A DNA stretch of 64,000 nt from positions 62,001-126,000 of IMG/VR virus record IMGVR_UViG_3300044681_000369. One strand, given 5' to 3'. Below the pieces are notes generated by a model. It made no database searches and was not told the origin of the DNA. It worked only from the letters and a program-made list of their open reading frames with translations. The position numbers and the translations under genes were made by a program. Shown here one piece after another: positions 1-8,780 of the stretch (its first letter is position 1; every line of letters starts with the position of its first letter). This DNA is from a virus.

Positions 1-1085
1 CTCTTTGGGAAATAGTTTTCTTTGATTACATTAAGTTTGTCTTCAAAAATTTCTGCATTCTCGAATTCTACATCAGCAACTAATGACTTGAACTTTTCTA
101 CTTCAGTCTTTGCAAGACCTTCAGAAACAGAGGCAAAAACACCATCTTTCTGTAGTTCAATATTATTGTTGTGCAGTTCTACATTTGCAGATAGTTGCTC
201 GTCCAATTTTGCCTTAAGTGTGGCAATTTCGGTCTGCATTTCACCAAGCACATCATATTTCTCTTCGGGAACATCGATGTAGTGTTCGGCGAATAGATTC
301 TTCATACCATTGATGAAGGATTCAGTAATGTCGTTGCGAAGACCATTTTCTACGGCCAGCTTATTTTCTTCTAGCCACTTCTCAACAACATAGTTCATAT
401 AAGAGTCAAGTTTATCAATCATTTCGGCTTTAAAATCTTCAACAAGTTTAGCAGACTCTTCAACAAGTTGTTCTTCAATCTGCATTACTTTGTCGTTAAC
501 TCTAGCGGTTACAACGGCTTCAAATAGAGAAGATGCTCTGGTACGAAACTCTTCTGAAAGTTCTTCGTTACCATCAAACAATGAAGAGATGTCAACAACT
601 TCTTCTGTGGATTCAGCATCTACGATTTCATCTTCTAGAATAATTTCCTCGTCTTCTGTTGTCTCAACTTCTTCTTTAGCAACATTGCCCTTAGAAGATG
701 CTTGATTTACAACATTGCGTGGATCTTCTTCATCTGTGAAGTTAGGAGCCTTGCCTGCACCTTTTTGGCTAACGGTGCCTTGGTTGCTGCCTGAAACTGG
801 AGCGGCTTCTTTAGCTCCTGGATTTTCCGTCTCATCGTCACGGGTGCTGGATACAGGAGCATCCTTCGAATCGCCTTGACGTGGCTGTGTCTGATCGCCA
901 GCAACTTTTGCGGGAATAGAGGTATCTTTACCTTTGTCTGCTCCCATTTTACCGGCTGATGGAGAGGCTTCAGAAGAACCCTGCTTAGGATTAGCAGAAT
1001 CGCCTGCCACCTTTTCTTCTAGAACTTCCTCTGATAGTTGCTTTTTGCCTTCAAGCAACTCTCTGATTTTGTTTTCTACGCTCAT
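1..1085 (-). CDS. 22: Prohead core scaffolding protein, gp22-like (partial, cut by left edge)
   Basis: The frame is open from an ATG at 1085 to the window edge, about 361 codons, with no stop. T4 gp22 is the main internal scaffold of the prohead; gp21 later cleaves it to peptides. The N-terminal third is Gly/Ser/Asp/Glu-rich and disordered-looking. The rest is acidic and helix/coiled-coil forming, as expected of a core protein. Several Leu-x-Glu motifs near the N-terminus (for example ELLEG, LSEE) fit the (L/I)xE specificity of the gp21 protease. Position directly downstream of gp21 supports the call, since T4 order is 21-22-23; the capsid gene should lie left of the window. A strong ribosome site (AGGAGA) precedes the start. 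The identity rests on composition and synteny more than on direct similarity. Confidence 0.85.
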   Translation of the reverse strand, partial: MSVENKIRELLEGKKQLSEEVLEEKVAGDSANPKQGSSEASPSAGKMGADKGKDTSIPAKVAGDQTQPRQGDSKDAPVSSTRDDETENPGAKEAAPVSGSNQGTVSQKGAGKAPNFTDEEDPRNVVNQASSKGNVAKEEVETTEDEEIILEDEIVDAESTEEVVDISSLFDGNEELSEEFRTRASSLFEAVVTARVNDKVMQIEEQLVEESAKLVEDFKAEMIDKLDSYMNYVVEKWLEENKLAVENGLRNDITESFINGMKNLFAEHYIDVPEEKYDVLGEMQTEIATLKAKLDEQLSANVELHNNNIELQKDGVFASVSEGLAKTEVEKFKSLVADVEFENAEIFEDKLNVIKENYFPK

Positions 1086-1115
1086 TTTAATCTCCTAAGT
1101 GCGGATTTTATACTT

Positions 1116-1123
1116 TATTTATA
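1116..1123 (-). promoter_or_regulatory. T4-type late promoter upstream of gp22
   Basis: The minus strand reads TATAAATA, an exact match to the T4 late promoter -10 box, in the short gap between gp21 and gp22 and about 30 bases before the gp22 start. In T4 this box is read by gp55 with gp33; gp33 is encoded in this window. Confidence 0.75.
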
Positions 1124-1129
1124 AAACTT

Positions 1130-1789
1130 TTATTTTACAGATAAGTTTTCTAGGAATTTATTGAAGACAGCAAGTTTTGCCTCTTCAAGTTGCTTTTTAT
1201 TGGCTTTGCGGATGTTACGCTTTGCCATATCACAGTGTTGCTCTGTCCATACGCCGTTTACTATTACCCACTCTTTGTTTTCCATAATGCCTCTAACAAA
1301 AGCATCTGGTGCAGATGGGTCTGCCACAATATCGGCAGCAGTTGCTAAATGAAAATCATCTTGTACAACTTGAACGCCTTCTTTATTTTCTCTAAGAGTA
1401 CCTAAACCGCGAGAAGATACTGCTAATTGCCCGCCAGATTCGATAAGGCCTCGGGCAATATTGCCCATAGGTGTTTCTGTGATTTTTGCTTTACCCATCC
1501 AGTTGTCACCGTCTTTCCATAACTCAGTAATGATATGTGAAACACGATCTAGATTGATAGAAGGGCCATCAGGATGACCTAACTCACCAAACGCTCTTTT
1601 GTTTGCAACCGATTCTTTCATGTAACGGTCGACTTCTTTTTCCATGACTTCGCCTGGATACATACGACCGTTACGATTTTTTAAATTTGATTGTAAAAAG
1701 ATGCCTTCAATGTAAAGGTTCTTTTTGCCTGAAGATGACTCTTCGGCAATGTAACGAACTTGCTCGTTAACTTCTGTGATAAGTTTCAT
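1130..1789 (-). CDS. 21: Prohead core protease, gp21-like
   Basis: A 219-residue serine protease of the T4 prohead protease family (herpes-assemblin-like fold), which degrades the scaffold and trims capsid proteins during maturation. The conserved GxLGHPDG stretch supplies the catalytic His (about residue 72). The AVSSRG stretch supplies the Ser (about 125-126). The length matches T4 gp21 (212 residues). The start overlaps the stop of the upstream gene (TAATG), indicating translational coupling. Neighbours in the order gp20, gp67, gp68-position, gp21, gp22 match T4. Confidence 0.93.
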   Translation of the reverse strand: MKLITEVNEQVRYIAEESSSGKKNLYIEGIFLQSNLKNRNGRMYPGEVMEKEVDRYMKESVANKRAFGELGHPDGPSINLDRVSHIITELWKDGDNWMGKAKITETPMGNIARGLIESGGQLAVSSRGLGTLRENKEGVQVVQDDFHLATAADIVADPSAPDAFVRGIMENKEWVIVNGVWTEQHCDMAKRNIRKANKKQLEEAKLAVFNKFLENLSVK

Positions 1790-2178
1790 TAGCCTAGACT
1801 CCCATCAGCGTCTTGATGCTGTTGTGGTCCATAACCACTTACCTTAACGCAATCGATAATAACTATACTGTCGCCGTTATGAAATTCAACAACAATATCA
1901 GAGGCATTTTCTTGATTGTCCGAAAATCCATTGAAGTCTAAATCTCCGTTTCCGAACAAATGCCAACAGTGAACGCCATTTCTTAAAATGATTATTTCAG
2001 CGTTCTTATCAGCAGACCAATATATTCTTCTGATATTTACAACAGGAGAAGCCACGGTTTCAGTGGATTTCTTTAGTGTAGTGGCAAGGGCAATAGTCGC
2101 AGTCTCGCTGTTCTGGCCGTGAACCTTTACGACACCTTGCACTTGTGTAAGTTTTAGAACAGTGGTAATTGCTGCCAT
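1789..2178 (-). CDS. Conserved structural-region protein of unknown function
   Basis: A 129-residue protein encoded between the prohead core genes and gp21, overlapping the gp21 start by one base. It looks like an all-beta domain (alternating hydrophobic strands such as IVVEFHNGDSIVIIDC) with no signal peptide or membrane segment. T4 has no gene at this point, whereas I recall marine T4-like phages often carrying a small one here. The likely role is a head-associated or decoration protein, inferred from position only. No catalytic motif is seen. Confidence 0.75.
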   Translation of the reverse strand: MAAITTVLKLTQVQGVVKVHGQNSETATIALATTLKKSTETVASPVVNIRRIYWSADKNAEIIILRNGVHCWHLFGNGDLDFNGFSDNQENASDIVVEFHNGDSIVIIDCVKVSGYGPQQHQDADGSLG

Positions 2179-2188
2179 TTGCTATTCC

Positions 2189-2491
2189 TTACCTTTTAGT
2201 TTGTGGCGAGCCTAATGTGGCTTGCATATCTTTTTTGGACTTTTTGTGTTTTGCTTTAAATTCTTTTTCGCCCATTTGTTCCATATCATACGCAAGCTCT
2301 TTCATGCGACCTTCAGCCGCAAACTCAACCTCTTCTGCGGCAAGCTTGGCAGCAATTGCCATTTCTCGGCGCTTCTTGTCAGACTTGCCTGTAAATTGTG
2401 GCGCATCGGATTTTTTAAAGTCACGAATGACTGTACCCATGCTTGCCTTTCTTACGTCAAGTCTTTCTAAGAGGTTTTTATACGTTATCAT
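2189..2491 (-). CDS. Small prohead core protein, gp68-position
   Basis: A 100-residue, charged, helix-rich protein starting MITYKNLLERLDV. I chose the ATG at 2491 rather than an upstream one because it has a well-spaced AGGA ribosome site and gives the conserved N-terminus. It overlaps the end of gp67. The C-terminal half is Lys/Glu-rich and likely alpha-helical. In T4 the prohead core protein gp68 sits exactly here (20-67-68-21). Leu-Leu-Glu at the N-terminus could be a gp21 cleavage site. Assignment to gp68 rests on position and composition. Confidence 0.7.
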   Translation of the reverse strand: MITYKNLLERLDVRKASMGTVIRDFKKSDAPQFTGKSDKKRREMAIAAKLAAEEVEFAAEGRMKELAYDMEQMGEKEFKAKHKKSKKDMQATLGSPQTKR

Positions 2492-2771
2492 CTGTGTTTT
2501 CCTGAGCTTCGTCTGCAATATCATCTTCTACAGTTGCTGGCGAATCATCAAAAATGCTTGCGGCATATTGTTGACGCATAGCATCCAATCTTTGTGCAAC
2601 TTTATCATCCATAATACTGTTAAACATCTCTTCCGCATCCGAAAGAGTATTATTATCAATACTATTTATAAAGTCATCCATAGTAAACTCTGAATTATCT
2701 TCAACGTCTTCATTACCAACTGGTTCTTTAGGATCGTTTACTGGTTCATTTTCAAATTCATTATCTTCCAT
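2478..2771 (-). CDS. 67: Prohead core protein, gp67-like
   Basis: A 97-residue acidic protein. Residues about 28-70 (FINSIDNNTLSDAEEMF and following, ending near AASIF) have the same helical layout as the N-terminus of T4 gp67, a small acidic core protein affecting head shape. The ATG at 2771 was chosen: the longer frame from 2807 would overlap gp20 further. In T4 the acidic run is C-terminal; here acidic stretches lie at both ends, with a long Asn/Asp/Glu-rich N-terminal extension. It lies directly after gp20, as in T4. Confidence 0.75.
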   Translation of the reverse strand: MEDNEFENEPVNDPKEPVGNEDVEDNSEFTMDDFINSIDNNTLSDAEEMFNSIMDDKVAQRLDAMRQQYAASIFDDSPATVEDDIADEAQENTDDNV

Positions 2772-4341
2772 TATTTTGCTCCAAGTTTGATTGCGCATTC
2801 GGATCAAGTTCTTGTGGTGGTTGTCCCTCTAACGGAGAATAATCTGGAGGTGACACTTCAGGAACTTCCGAATCATTTTCTTGTTTAATTTCGTCAATCT
2901 CATCGTCAGAAAGTTTCAAAATTTCTTTCTGAACATAAGACTTACTATACATTGTACCAATAAATGGCGCAACGCCCTGCAAAATTTCTATCCGTGATTG
3001 CAAAATTTGTTGCTCTTTTGATTCGGTATAGAAAGCATCTGTAGCATATCTATACTGAATTTGATCTTTAATTTTTTTCCAGTCTTCTTCTGTAAGAATA
3101 CCTTTGAGAATTAACTGTGTTTTTAATAAGTCATCAAACAACAAAGCAAAACGTCTACGAAGTTTAGCAACAAATTTTGTAAATTTCCACTCATCTCTAT
3201 TTATTTCTGCGGCACGACCAAAATTTAAACCTGTAACTTGCTGTAGTCTAGAAATTGGCACATTCAACGCTTGATATAATTTTGTCTGGAAGTATTCAAT
3301 ATCTCCCATTTCACCTAAACCCTGACCGCCAGGTAAAGTCTCAATCTGTGTACCTCTGCCACCTTCTCTTCTTGGCAACCAGAAGTCCTCAAGCATTGAC
3401 ATGAACTTTTTGTCATCTCTAATCTCACCAGTATTTGAATCGTAAACAATTTTGTTACGATACTGATTCATAATGCCTTTTAAATATTGCTCGGCTTTAA
3501 TCTTAGGCAAGTTACCAACATCAACATAGAATACTCTGCGCTCAGGTGCTCTAGTGATACGATAAATTACTGCCGCATTTTCCATCATGCGTAACTGATT
3601 TGCTGGACGAATTGCCTTGTGTAAATACGACAAAGGCATGTTTCTGTCCATGTCTTTTAATCCAGAAGGCACAAAACAAATTGCATCCTTCTCAATACGC
3701 ATTGTTCCTGCACCACCTTGTTGCAAAGATGCTGAAGGTGTAAAGGTCTTGTTAGGAACTAAGCCGCGTTCATTGTAAATAAAATACTCTTTGATATCCT
3801 TAATAAACTCAACACCAGTTGCCTGATCTTTTTCTTTAAGGATTTCTCGCATCTTTTTAATCTTGCGAGGATCGATATATCTTACGTCTTTTAAACCATC
3901 TTTTGGTCTTGCTGTATCAATAACTTTATGAAAATACAGTCTACCGTCAATATACCAATGTCTAAAATAATCTTGCGCTCTTAAATTAAAATCAAGTAAT
4001 TGAAGCAGGTATTGAAACTCTGCTTCAATATCTTTCTTGATTCCTCTAGATAAGTCCACGTTATCTAAGTCAATAGTAAGTGGAGCTTCATCATCTAAGT
4101 TAGCAACAGCATCGTTTACAATATCGTCAATTGCAGTGTCAATATCGGACATTATAGCAATGTCACGATACTTTCTAATCAACTCAATTTCATTGTTTGC
4201 AATACCATCAATGTCGATATATGTGCCGTAATAACCACCAGCTCGGATAGTTTCTACGCCACCATCGTCCGTAGGCGCCACGAACGATCTCTCTGTTTCG
4301 GGCGCCTTGGACCTTTCAATTGTATAACCAAATAATTTCAT
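2761..4341 (-). CDS. 20: Portal vertex protein, gp20-like
   Basis: A 526-residue portal protein, matching T4 gp20 (524 residues). Twelve copies form the ring through which DNA enters the head and to which the neck attaches. Recognisable gp20 stretches include the region around YIDGRLYFHKVID, the YIDPRKIKKMRE segment, MPLSYLHKAIRPANQL and QVTGLNFGRAAEI. The C-terminus is acidic and Pro/Gln-rich. It lies between the tail tube gene and the prohead core genes, as in T4. Confidence 0.96.
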   Translation of the reverse strand: MKLFGYTIERSKAPETERSFVAPTDDGGVETIRAGGYYGTYIDIDGIANNEIELIRKYRDIAIMSDIDTAIDDIVNDAVANLDDEAPLTIDLDNVDLSRGIKKDIEAEFQYLLQLLDFNLRAQDYFRHWYIDGRLYFHKVIDTARPKDGLKDVRYIDPRKIKKMREILKEKDQATGVEFIKDIKEYFIYNERGLVPNKTFTPSASLQQGGAGTMRIEKDAICFVPSGLKDMDRNMPLSYLHKAIRPANQLRMMENAAVIYRITRAPERRVFYVDVGNLPKIKAEQYLKGIMNQYRNKIVYDSNTGEIRDDKKFMSMLEDFWLPRREGGRGTQIETLPGGQGLGEMGDIEYFQTKLYQALNVPISRLQQVTGLNFGRAAEINRDEWKFTKFVAKLRRRFALLFDDLLKTQLILKGILTEEDWKKIKDQIQYRYATDAFYTESKEQQILQSRIEILQGVAPFIGTMYSKSYVQKEILKLSDDEIDEIKQENDSEVPEVSPPDYSPLEGQPPQELDPNAQSNLEQNNGR

Positions 4342-4370
4342 TATTTAACCATTCTACGATACCGCCAAAA

Positions 4371-4904
4371 TTAAACGGCGGTACCACCAGCTGACGAGTA
4401 TGTGTAATACTGATATTGGAAAGTCACTGAGAACTCTTCAATAACATCATTCTGACCATAGTTTAGACCAACATCAGATACGTTGATTGGGAATGCACCC
4501 TCAAGAACGTATGTTGCAATTGCGGCTTCGGAATCGCCAGTCTCGCGGGCTAGTTGCTCAACAACGATTTGCTGAGTGTAGTCCTGCCAGGCTGTTGCGC
4601 CCTCATTGGTTTGAACGTTGTTAATTAGGTTCATCCATTCCATCATTGCACCGTGGATGGTAAAACCAGTGTCGTTAAGAACTGTAATTGTGAACGGATC
4701 ATAGATTCGCTCACCAGCAAACTTAACTTCACGACCACGATACTGTACAATCGTTGGATTGATTGTAGCTGATGGAAGTGTAGCACCGGTGACTAGCAAG
4801 TTGTAGTCACCTAGTGTGCCGTTTGGTGTGTTTAGGGTAACTCTAAATTGGTTTGGTCTTGCACCACCATTTCCTAGTAACCCCTTAAAAGCGTCAATTT
4901 GCAT
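4371..4904 (-). CDS. 19: Tail tube protein, gp19-like
   Basis: A 177-residue protein close to T4 gp19 (163 residues), the subunit of the inner tail tube. It begins MQIDAFKG and has the tube signature GARPNQFRVTLN, then VQYRGREVKFAGER and a C-terminal beta segment (EEFSVTFQYQYYTY). It lies downstream of the sheath gene, as in T4. A ribosome site (AGGAGA) precedes the start. Confidence 0.95.
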   Translation of the reverse strand: MQIDAFKGLLGNGGARPNQFRVTLNTPNGTLGDYNLLVTGATLPSATINPTIVQYRGREVKFAGERIYDPFTITVLNDTGFTIHGAMMEWMNLINNVQTNEGATAWQDYTQQIVVEQLARETGDSEAAIATYVLEGAFPINVSDVGLNYGQNDVIEEFSVTFQYQYYTYSSAGGTAV

Positions 4905-4928
4905 AATAGTCTCCTATTTCTTTTGTTC

Positions 4929-4936
4929 TATTTATT
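4929..4936 (-). promoter_or_regulatory. Probable late promoter upstream of gp19
   Basis: The minus strand reads AATAAATA, one base from TATAAATA, in the 38-base gap between gp18 and gp19 and about 25 bases before the gp19 start. Tube protein is needed in large amounts, so a private late promoter is plausible. Confidence 0.5.
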
Positions 4937-4942
4937 GGGTTA

Positions 4943-6610
4943 TTAGGCACCAACTTCCTCGAACGATACTGAAGTTCTTACCGCAACAAAGTTGAGGTAA
5001 ATGAAGTTGATTGAACGGGCAGGTTTGATGTAGATGTCTGCAACAAACTCATTGCGGTCAATAACTTCTCCAGTATTGTTTGTTTCGTCACAAACAACTC
5101 GGAAGTCATAGATACCACGGCGACCCTGTACGTCTCTTAGGAAAGGCTCAACCATGGAGCGGAACTGCGCTCTTGTGAATACATCGTTGAACTCGAACAA
5201 CTGATACTTAGCGGCAGTAGCAATTGCTTTCTCAAGAACAATAAACAGTCTACGAACGTTAATACGATCAAATGCGCTTGGCTTGCTCAACTGAGTCTTA
5301 TCACCAAACAAGACTGTACCCTGACCAACAAACGAAACAACTGGGTTGACGTTCGATTTGTATAGAGTATCACGCTCTGTCTGATCTGGTGACCAGATTA
5401 GCTTGATAACATTCTTGACCTGACCACGATTGTAACCAGCAGGTGACCACCAAGGATCATTTGTCTGGTCTGTTCTAGCACATAGACCGGCAGTATCAGC
5501 ATTTAGAGGAATGTTAACATACTCGTCATTGTATGAGTCGTATTGAACTTTCCAGCCAGAATCCATCACCGCATATGAAGTTGAGCGATTGATGGTTGTG
5601 TTTCTGTAGTCTGCAACGTCGGTAGCCTCTGAACCAGCATTATTCTTAACTGCCACTAGAGGAGGCGAGAAGAATACCATGCAGTCTAGGCGAGCTAGTG
5701 CTACGTTGTCGATGGCATGCTTGACGACCGTATCGCTGTGACCACCAGTTAGTAGCAGAGAAACATCGTACTTGTCTTTGTCGGCCAGCATTGAGTAGCC
5801 AACATTGATGTCTGCATCCGAAGGTTCAACAGAGGTACCACCAGCAAAGGTGTGTGTATCTGGCTCAGATAGGCTCATAAATGTTGTGCCAATTGCTGTC
5901 CCGCCCCAGTTGGTCATTGAATTAGGATGATCCATCCACCAAATATACTGAGAACCCTTGTTGAGAACTTCTTTATAGTAGTTTGTGCTACCGTCAGAGA
6001 GTTTAGCAGTAAGAGCCTTAGACATGAATGGCCACTTCTCTAGTACGGCACCCTGTGTTCCGGTAAATACGCCGCTACCGTCGATGATGATAACGTGAAG
6101 TTCGTCATTTGAACCCGACTTGCTGGCTACAAAAGCAGATGTGCCTGGAGCACTATCAAAGTATGCTTTGTAGTCCCATTCGTCAAATGTTGCTGAGTCT
6201 GCCATGGAAACGATAAGACCGTTGCCACCTAGACCTGGGCATTTTGCCGCCCAGTTGCCAACATCAGCAGAACCTGTTGAGTAGTTGTTGTCGTAGTGAA
6301 CCTCGTTCTCAACAAGAATGCCTGTGCCGTCGGCAGTAGCATTCTTTGAACCTTCACCAACTACACGAACCAACTGTAGATTGTTGCCGTAGCCCAAAAA
6401 GTTAGATGCAGTAAAGAAGTCTACCTTATTGGAAACTGGTTTACCGAAGTATCTTACTAGATTTGCTTCGTTAGAAATTACTCTAACTTCCTTAACAGGT
6501 CCCCAAGTGAAATTACCAACAAAGCCTGCCGCAGAACTTGATACCGCAGGAACAATGTTGGTTAAATCCTTCTCTGTAACTTGGACGCCTGGCGATAATT
6601 GAAAAGCCAT
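4943..6610 (-). CDS. 18: Tail sheath protein, gp18-like
   Basis: A 555-residue contractile sheath subunit (T4 gp18 has 659). The N-terminus MAFQLSPGVQVTEKDL is typical of the family. The C-terminal domain (from about 420, including SFVGQGTVLFGDKT, the RRLFIVLEKAI segment and the end region FNDVFTRAQF to SVSFEEVGA) is the conserved sheath core that packs on the tube. The middle is the variable surface domain, smaller than in T4. It lies between terminase and tube genes with its own late promoter. Confidence 0.95.
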   Translation of the reverse strand: MAFQLSPGVQVTEKDLTNIVPAVSSSAAGFVGNFTWGPVKEVRVISNEANLVRYFGKPVSNKVDFFTASNFLGYGNNLQLVRVVGEGSKNATADGTGILVENEVHYDNNYSTGSADVGNWAAKCPGLGGNGLIVSMADSATFDEWDYKAYFDSAPGTSAFVASKSGSNDELHVIIIDGSGVFTGTQGAVLEKWPFMSKALTAKLSDGSTNYYKEVLNKGSQYIWWMDHPNSMTNWGGTAIGTTFMSLSEPDTHTFAGGTSVEPSDADINVGYSMLADKDKYDVSLLLTGGHSDTVVKHAIDNVALARLDCMVFFSPPLVAVKNNAGSEATDVADYRNTTINRSTSYAVMDSGWKVQYDSYNDEYVNIPLNADTAGLCARTDQTNDPWWSPAGYNRGQVKNVIKLIWSPDQTERDTLYKSNVNPVVSFVGQGTVLFGDKTQLSKPSAFDRINVRRLFIVLEKAIATAAKYQLFEFNDVFTRAQFRSMVEPFLRDVQGRRGIYDFRVVCDETNNTGEVIDRNEFVADIYIKPARSINFIYLNFVAVRTSVSFEEVGA

Positions 6611-6667
6611 ATTCTTCTCCTCGTTTTAATATAATCTGACAACCACTTGTCTTGTTTTATATGAATT

Positions 6668-6675
6668 TATTTATA
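6668..6675 (-). promoter_or_regulatory. T4-type late promoter upstream of gp18
   Basis: An exact TATAAATA on the minus strand in the 78-base gap after gp17, about 58 bases before the gp18 start. The gap also holds a good ribosome site (GGAGAAG) next to the ATG. Confidence 0.75.
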
Positions 6676-6688
6676 ATAACCGATATTT

Positions 6689-8320
6689 CTATCTAAACCA
6701 ATTCGATCCCACATCGGAATCGACTTTCCACACATCGCCCGATTCCACAAAAACTTCTTCTTCAGTGCCGTTATTTATAGCACCGAAAGGAGTAAGTTCA
6801 TCCTCGATCTGTTCCATCTGCTCTGAATACATCTTCTTACGAACATCAACATCTGTCATGTCTTTGAAGTAAGGATTACTTGACATCCAGGCAATTAAAA
6901 CCAATGACATTACGAGATCATCAAAATATCCTTCGTCTGCCATCCAGGATCCTTGCTTTTCAATAAAAGTCGAGAACTCAGAGATGGTATCCGCATCAAA
7001 TACCAATAATTTCTGCTCTTCAAGTAAAGATTTTAAGGCAAAACAGCCCTGGCGCTTTACTTGTTTGGTCATTCTAACACCGCGTTGGGTTTTTGTGCCA
7101 AATCCAGGTGACAAATATTGCTTCAACTGGGCTTTGACAGTAGTTAGAATGTTGTCATACTCCAATTCCATATGGAGAATGTCTGCTACTTGTTGACCAA
7201 TATCGTTAATCTCAACAAGAACATATGCTTTATTATAATCATTGCCAACCTTAGCAATGATGTTTGGAAACAACATGGGTGCAATCTTATTATCACGATA
7301 CTTAGCCACCAGTTTATATGGGACTTGAGTTACGTCAACAACACTAAATGTTGAATAATCTCCACCCACGCCTCGTGCCGTATCAACACCCATCGCATAA
7401 ATGTGATCTTTTATAGGCTCTTCATATATATCTAAACCGTCTTTTTGATAAATTGGATCAACAGAACTCATGGCACCCAAAGTCTTGGCACCAATCAGTG
7501 TGTTGCTTGAACCCAAAAACTCACATAGAACTTCTTGATTGAACTTCAATTCACCAAGAAGACGTAACTGTTCTTCTGCCCATGCATCATCTCTACCAGG
7601 AATTCTGTGGTAAGGAATGAACATCGGCTCAAACCCGTTACGACCTTTTTCTGCTTCGTTCCAGAATTTCCAGAAATGGTTATAACCAAGTGGGGTTGAG
7701 GTCAAAAGAATTTTTGTTGTTTGACCAGCTGAAATGGTAGGATAAACGGATGCAAAGAACTGCTCTGCAACGGTGTTTGGAATGATTGCCGCTTCGTCAA
7801 TGTATAGCCAGTTAACAGACTTACCACGAATACCAGAAGCGGTAGTAGCGGCGGTAAAAATTTTAGACCCGTTTTCTAGTTCTACGTCACCCTTGTTCCA
7901 TGTACGAACGCCCTGTTGCATCCATAATGGCAAATTCTCATACATACCCTGATAACGAGCCATAACTTCCCTGGCTGCAGCCGTCTTGTTAGCCATAATA
8001 GCCACGGTCTTACTATCTTGGAAAAGAGTATACCACAAAATACAAGCGGCAGATGTAATAGTCTTACCCTGCTGGCGACCTTCCATTAAAATTGCTTTAC
8101 GATTGTTTAGAATGTGGTGAACTTTTTCTTTCTGACAATCGTATAATTTAAATAATTGTAAGCCGTGGTCCAGAGTAACTATTTGACAATAGTTCTCAAT
8201 AAAATAAATTGGATCTTCTTGGCACTTTATCAACTCAATAAGTTGTTCGTTGGTAAAAGTGTGTGTAAATCCAGCCGGCTTTAAATTGATATTACCGTGA
8301 TATGAATTTTCAGTCGCCAT
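6689..8320 (-). CDS. 17: Terminase large subunit, gp17-like
   Basis: A 543-residue packaging motor and nuclease (T4 gp17 has 610). The ATPase domain has Walker A GRQQGKT (about residue 80) and Walker B WLYIDEAA. The RNase H-like nuclease domain starts at GVDTARGVGGDYSTF with its metal-binding Asp residues and ends near the GYFDDLVMSLVL acidic motif. It translocates DNA into the prohead through gp20 and cuts concatemers. The start overlaps the end of gp16 by 11 bases. Confidence 0.96.
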   Translation of the reverse strand: MATENSYHGNINLKPAGFTHTFTNEQLIELIKCQEDPIYFIENYCQIVTLDHGLQLFKLYDCQKEKVHHILNNRKAILMEGRQQGKTITSAACILWYTLFQDSKTVAIMANKTAAAREVMARYQGMYENLPLWMQQGVRTWNKGDVELENGSKIFTAATTASGIRGKSVNWLYIDEAAIIPNTVAEQFFASVYPTISAGQTTKILLTSTPLGYNHFWKFWNEAEKGRNGFEPMFIPYHRIPGRDDAWAEEQLRLLGELKFNQEVLCEFLGSSNTLIGAKTLGAMSSVDPIYQKDGLDIYEEPIKDHIYAMGVDTARGVGGDYSTFSVVDVTQVPYKLVAKYRDNKIAPMLFPNIIAKVGNDYNKAYVLVEINDIGQQVADILHMELEYDNILTTVKAQLKQYLSPGFGTKTQRGVRMTKQVKRQGCFALKSLLEEQKLLVFDADTISEFSTFIEKQGSWMADEGYFDDLVMSLVLIAWMSSNPYFKDMTDVDVRKKMYSEQMEQIEDELTPFGAINNGTEEEVFVESGDVWKVDSDVGSNWFR

Positions 8321-8780
8321 GATCTATAATATTTTCTTTTTCTGCTTTTAAGGCTTTCAGTAATTCTTGTGTGCTTCCGGCAAAAACAATATTATTCTGG
8401 GTATCGATATTTTGTGACTTAGATTCTGGATCACGCAACTTCTTTTTTGCGCTTTGAAGAGCAAGCAAGTCTTTAGCCGTATCGCCTGTTGTTTTAATTA
8501 ATTGTCCAACAACCTCATATGCTCTAGGGCTATCGCTTGATAACGCAACATTTAGTGCGCCATCTAAAGCCTTTTCGCTTTTAGTGATGAGATCGTTTAA
8601 TTTTTTTCTTGCTACCTGATAATCATCTTCAATATCATCTCCGGTGGAAACGACTTCAGGTAAAGCTGGCGGGTCTTGAATTGCAGGAAGCTGTTGGGAT
8701 TCTTCCCGCTTTTTTAACGCATCTTCCAGATGTGTTCCAAAAATATCATCAAGTTTATTATAGGGGTTGTTCGTAGGTTT
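8310..8780 (-). CDS. 16: Terminase small subunit, gp16-like
   Basis: A 156-residue protein starting MKPTNNPYNKLDDIFG; the ATG at 8780 is preferred because longer frames run further into gp15. T4 gp16 has 164 residues and forms a ring that regulates gp17. The central region (about 55-115) is predicted to be the helical hairpin, with the family-like stretch AYEVVGQLIKTT, and the C-terminus has NNIVFAGST, seen in gp16 proteins. It overlaps both neighbours. Confidence 0.9.
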   Translation of the reverse strand, partial: KPTNNPYNKLDDIFGTHLEDALKKREESQQLPAIQDPPALPEVVSTGDDIEDDYQVARKKLNDLITKSEKALDGALNVALSSDSPRAYEVVGQLIKTTGDTAKDLLALQSAKKKLRDPESKSQNIDTQNNIVFAGSTQELLKALKAEKENIIDHGD

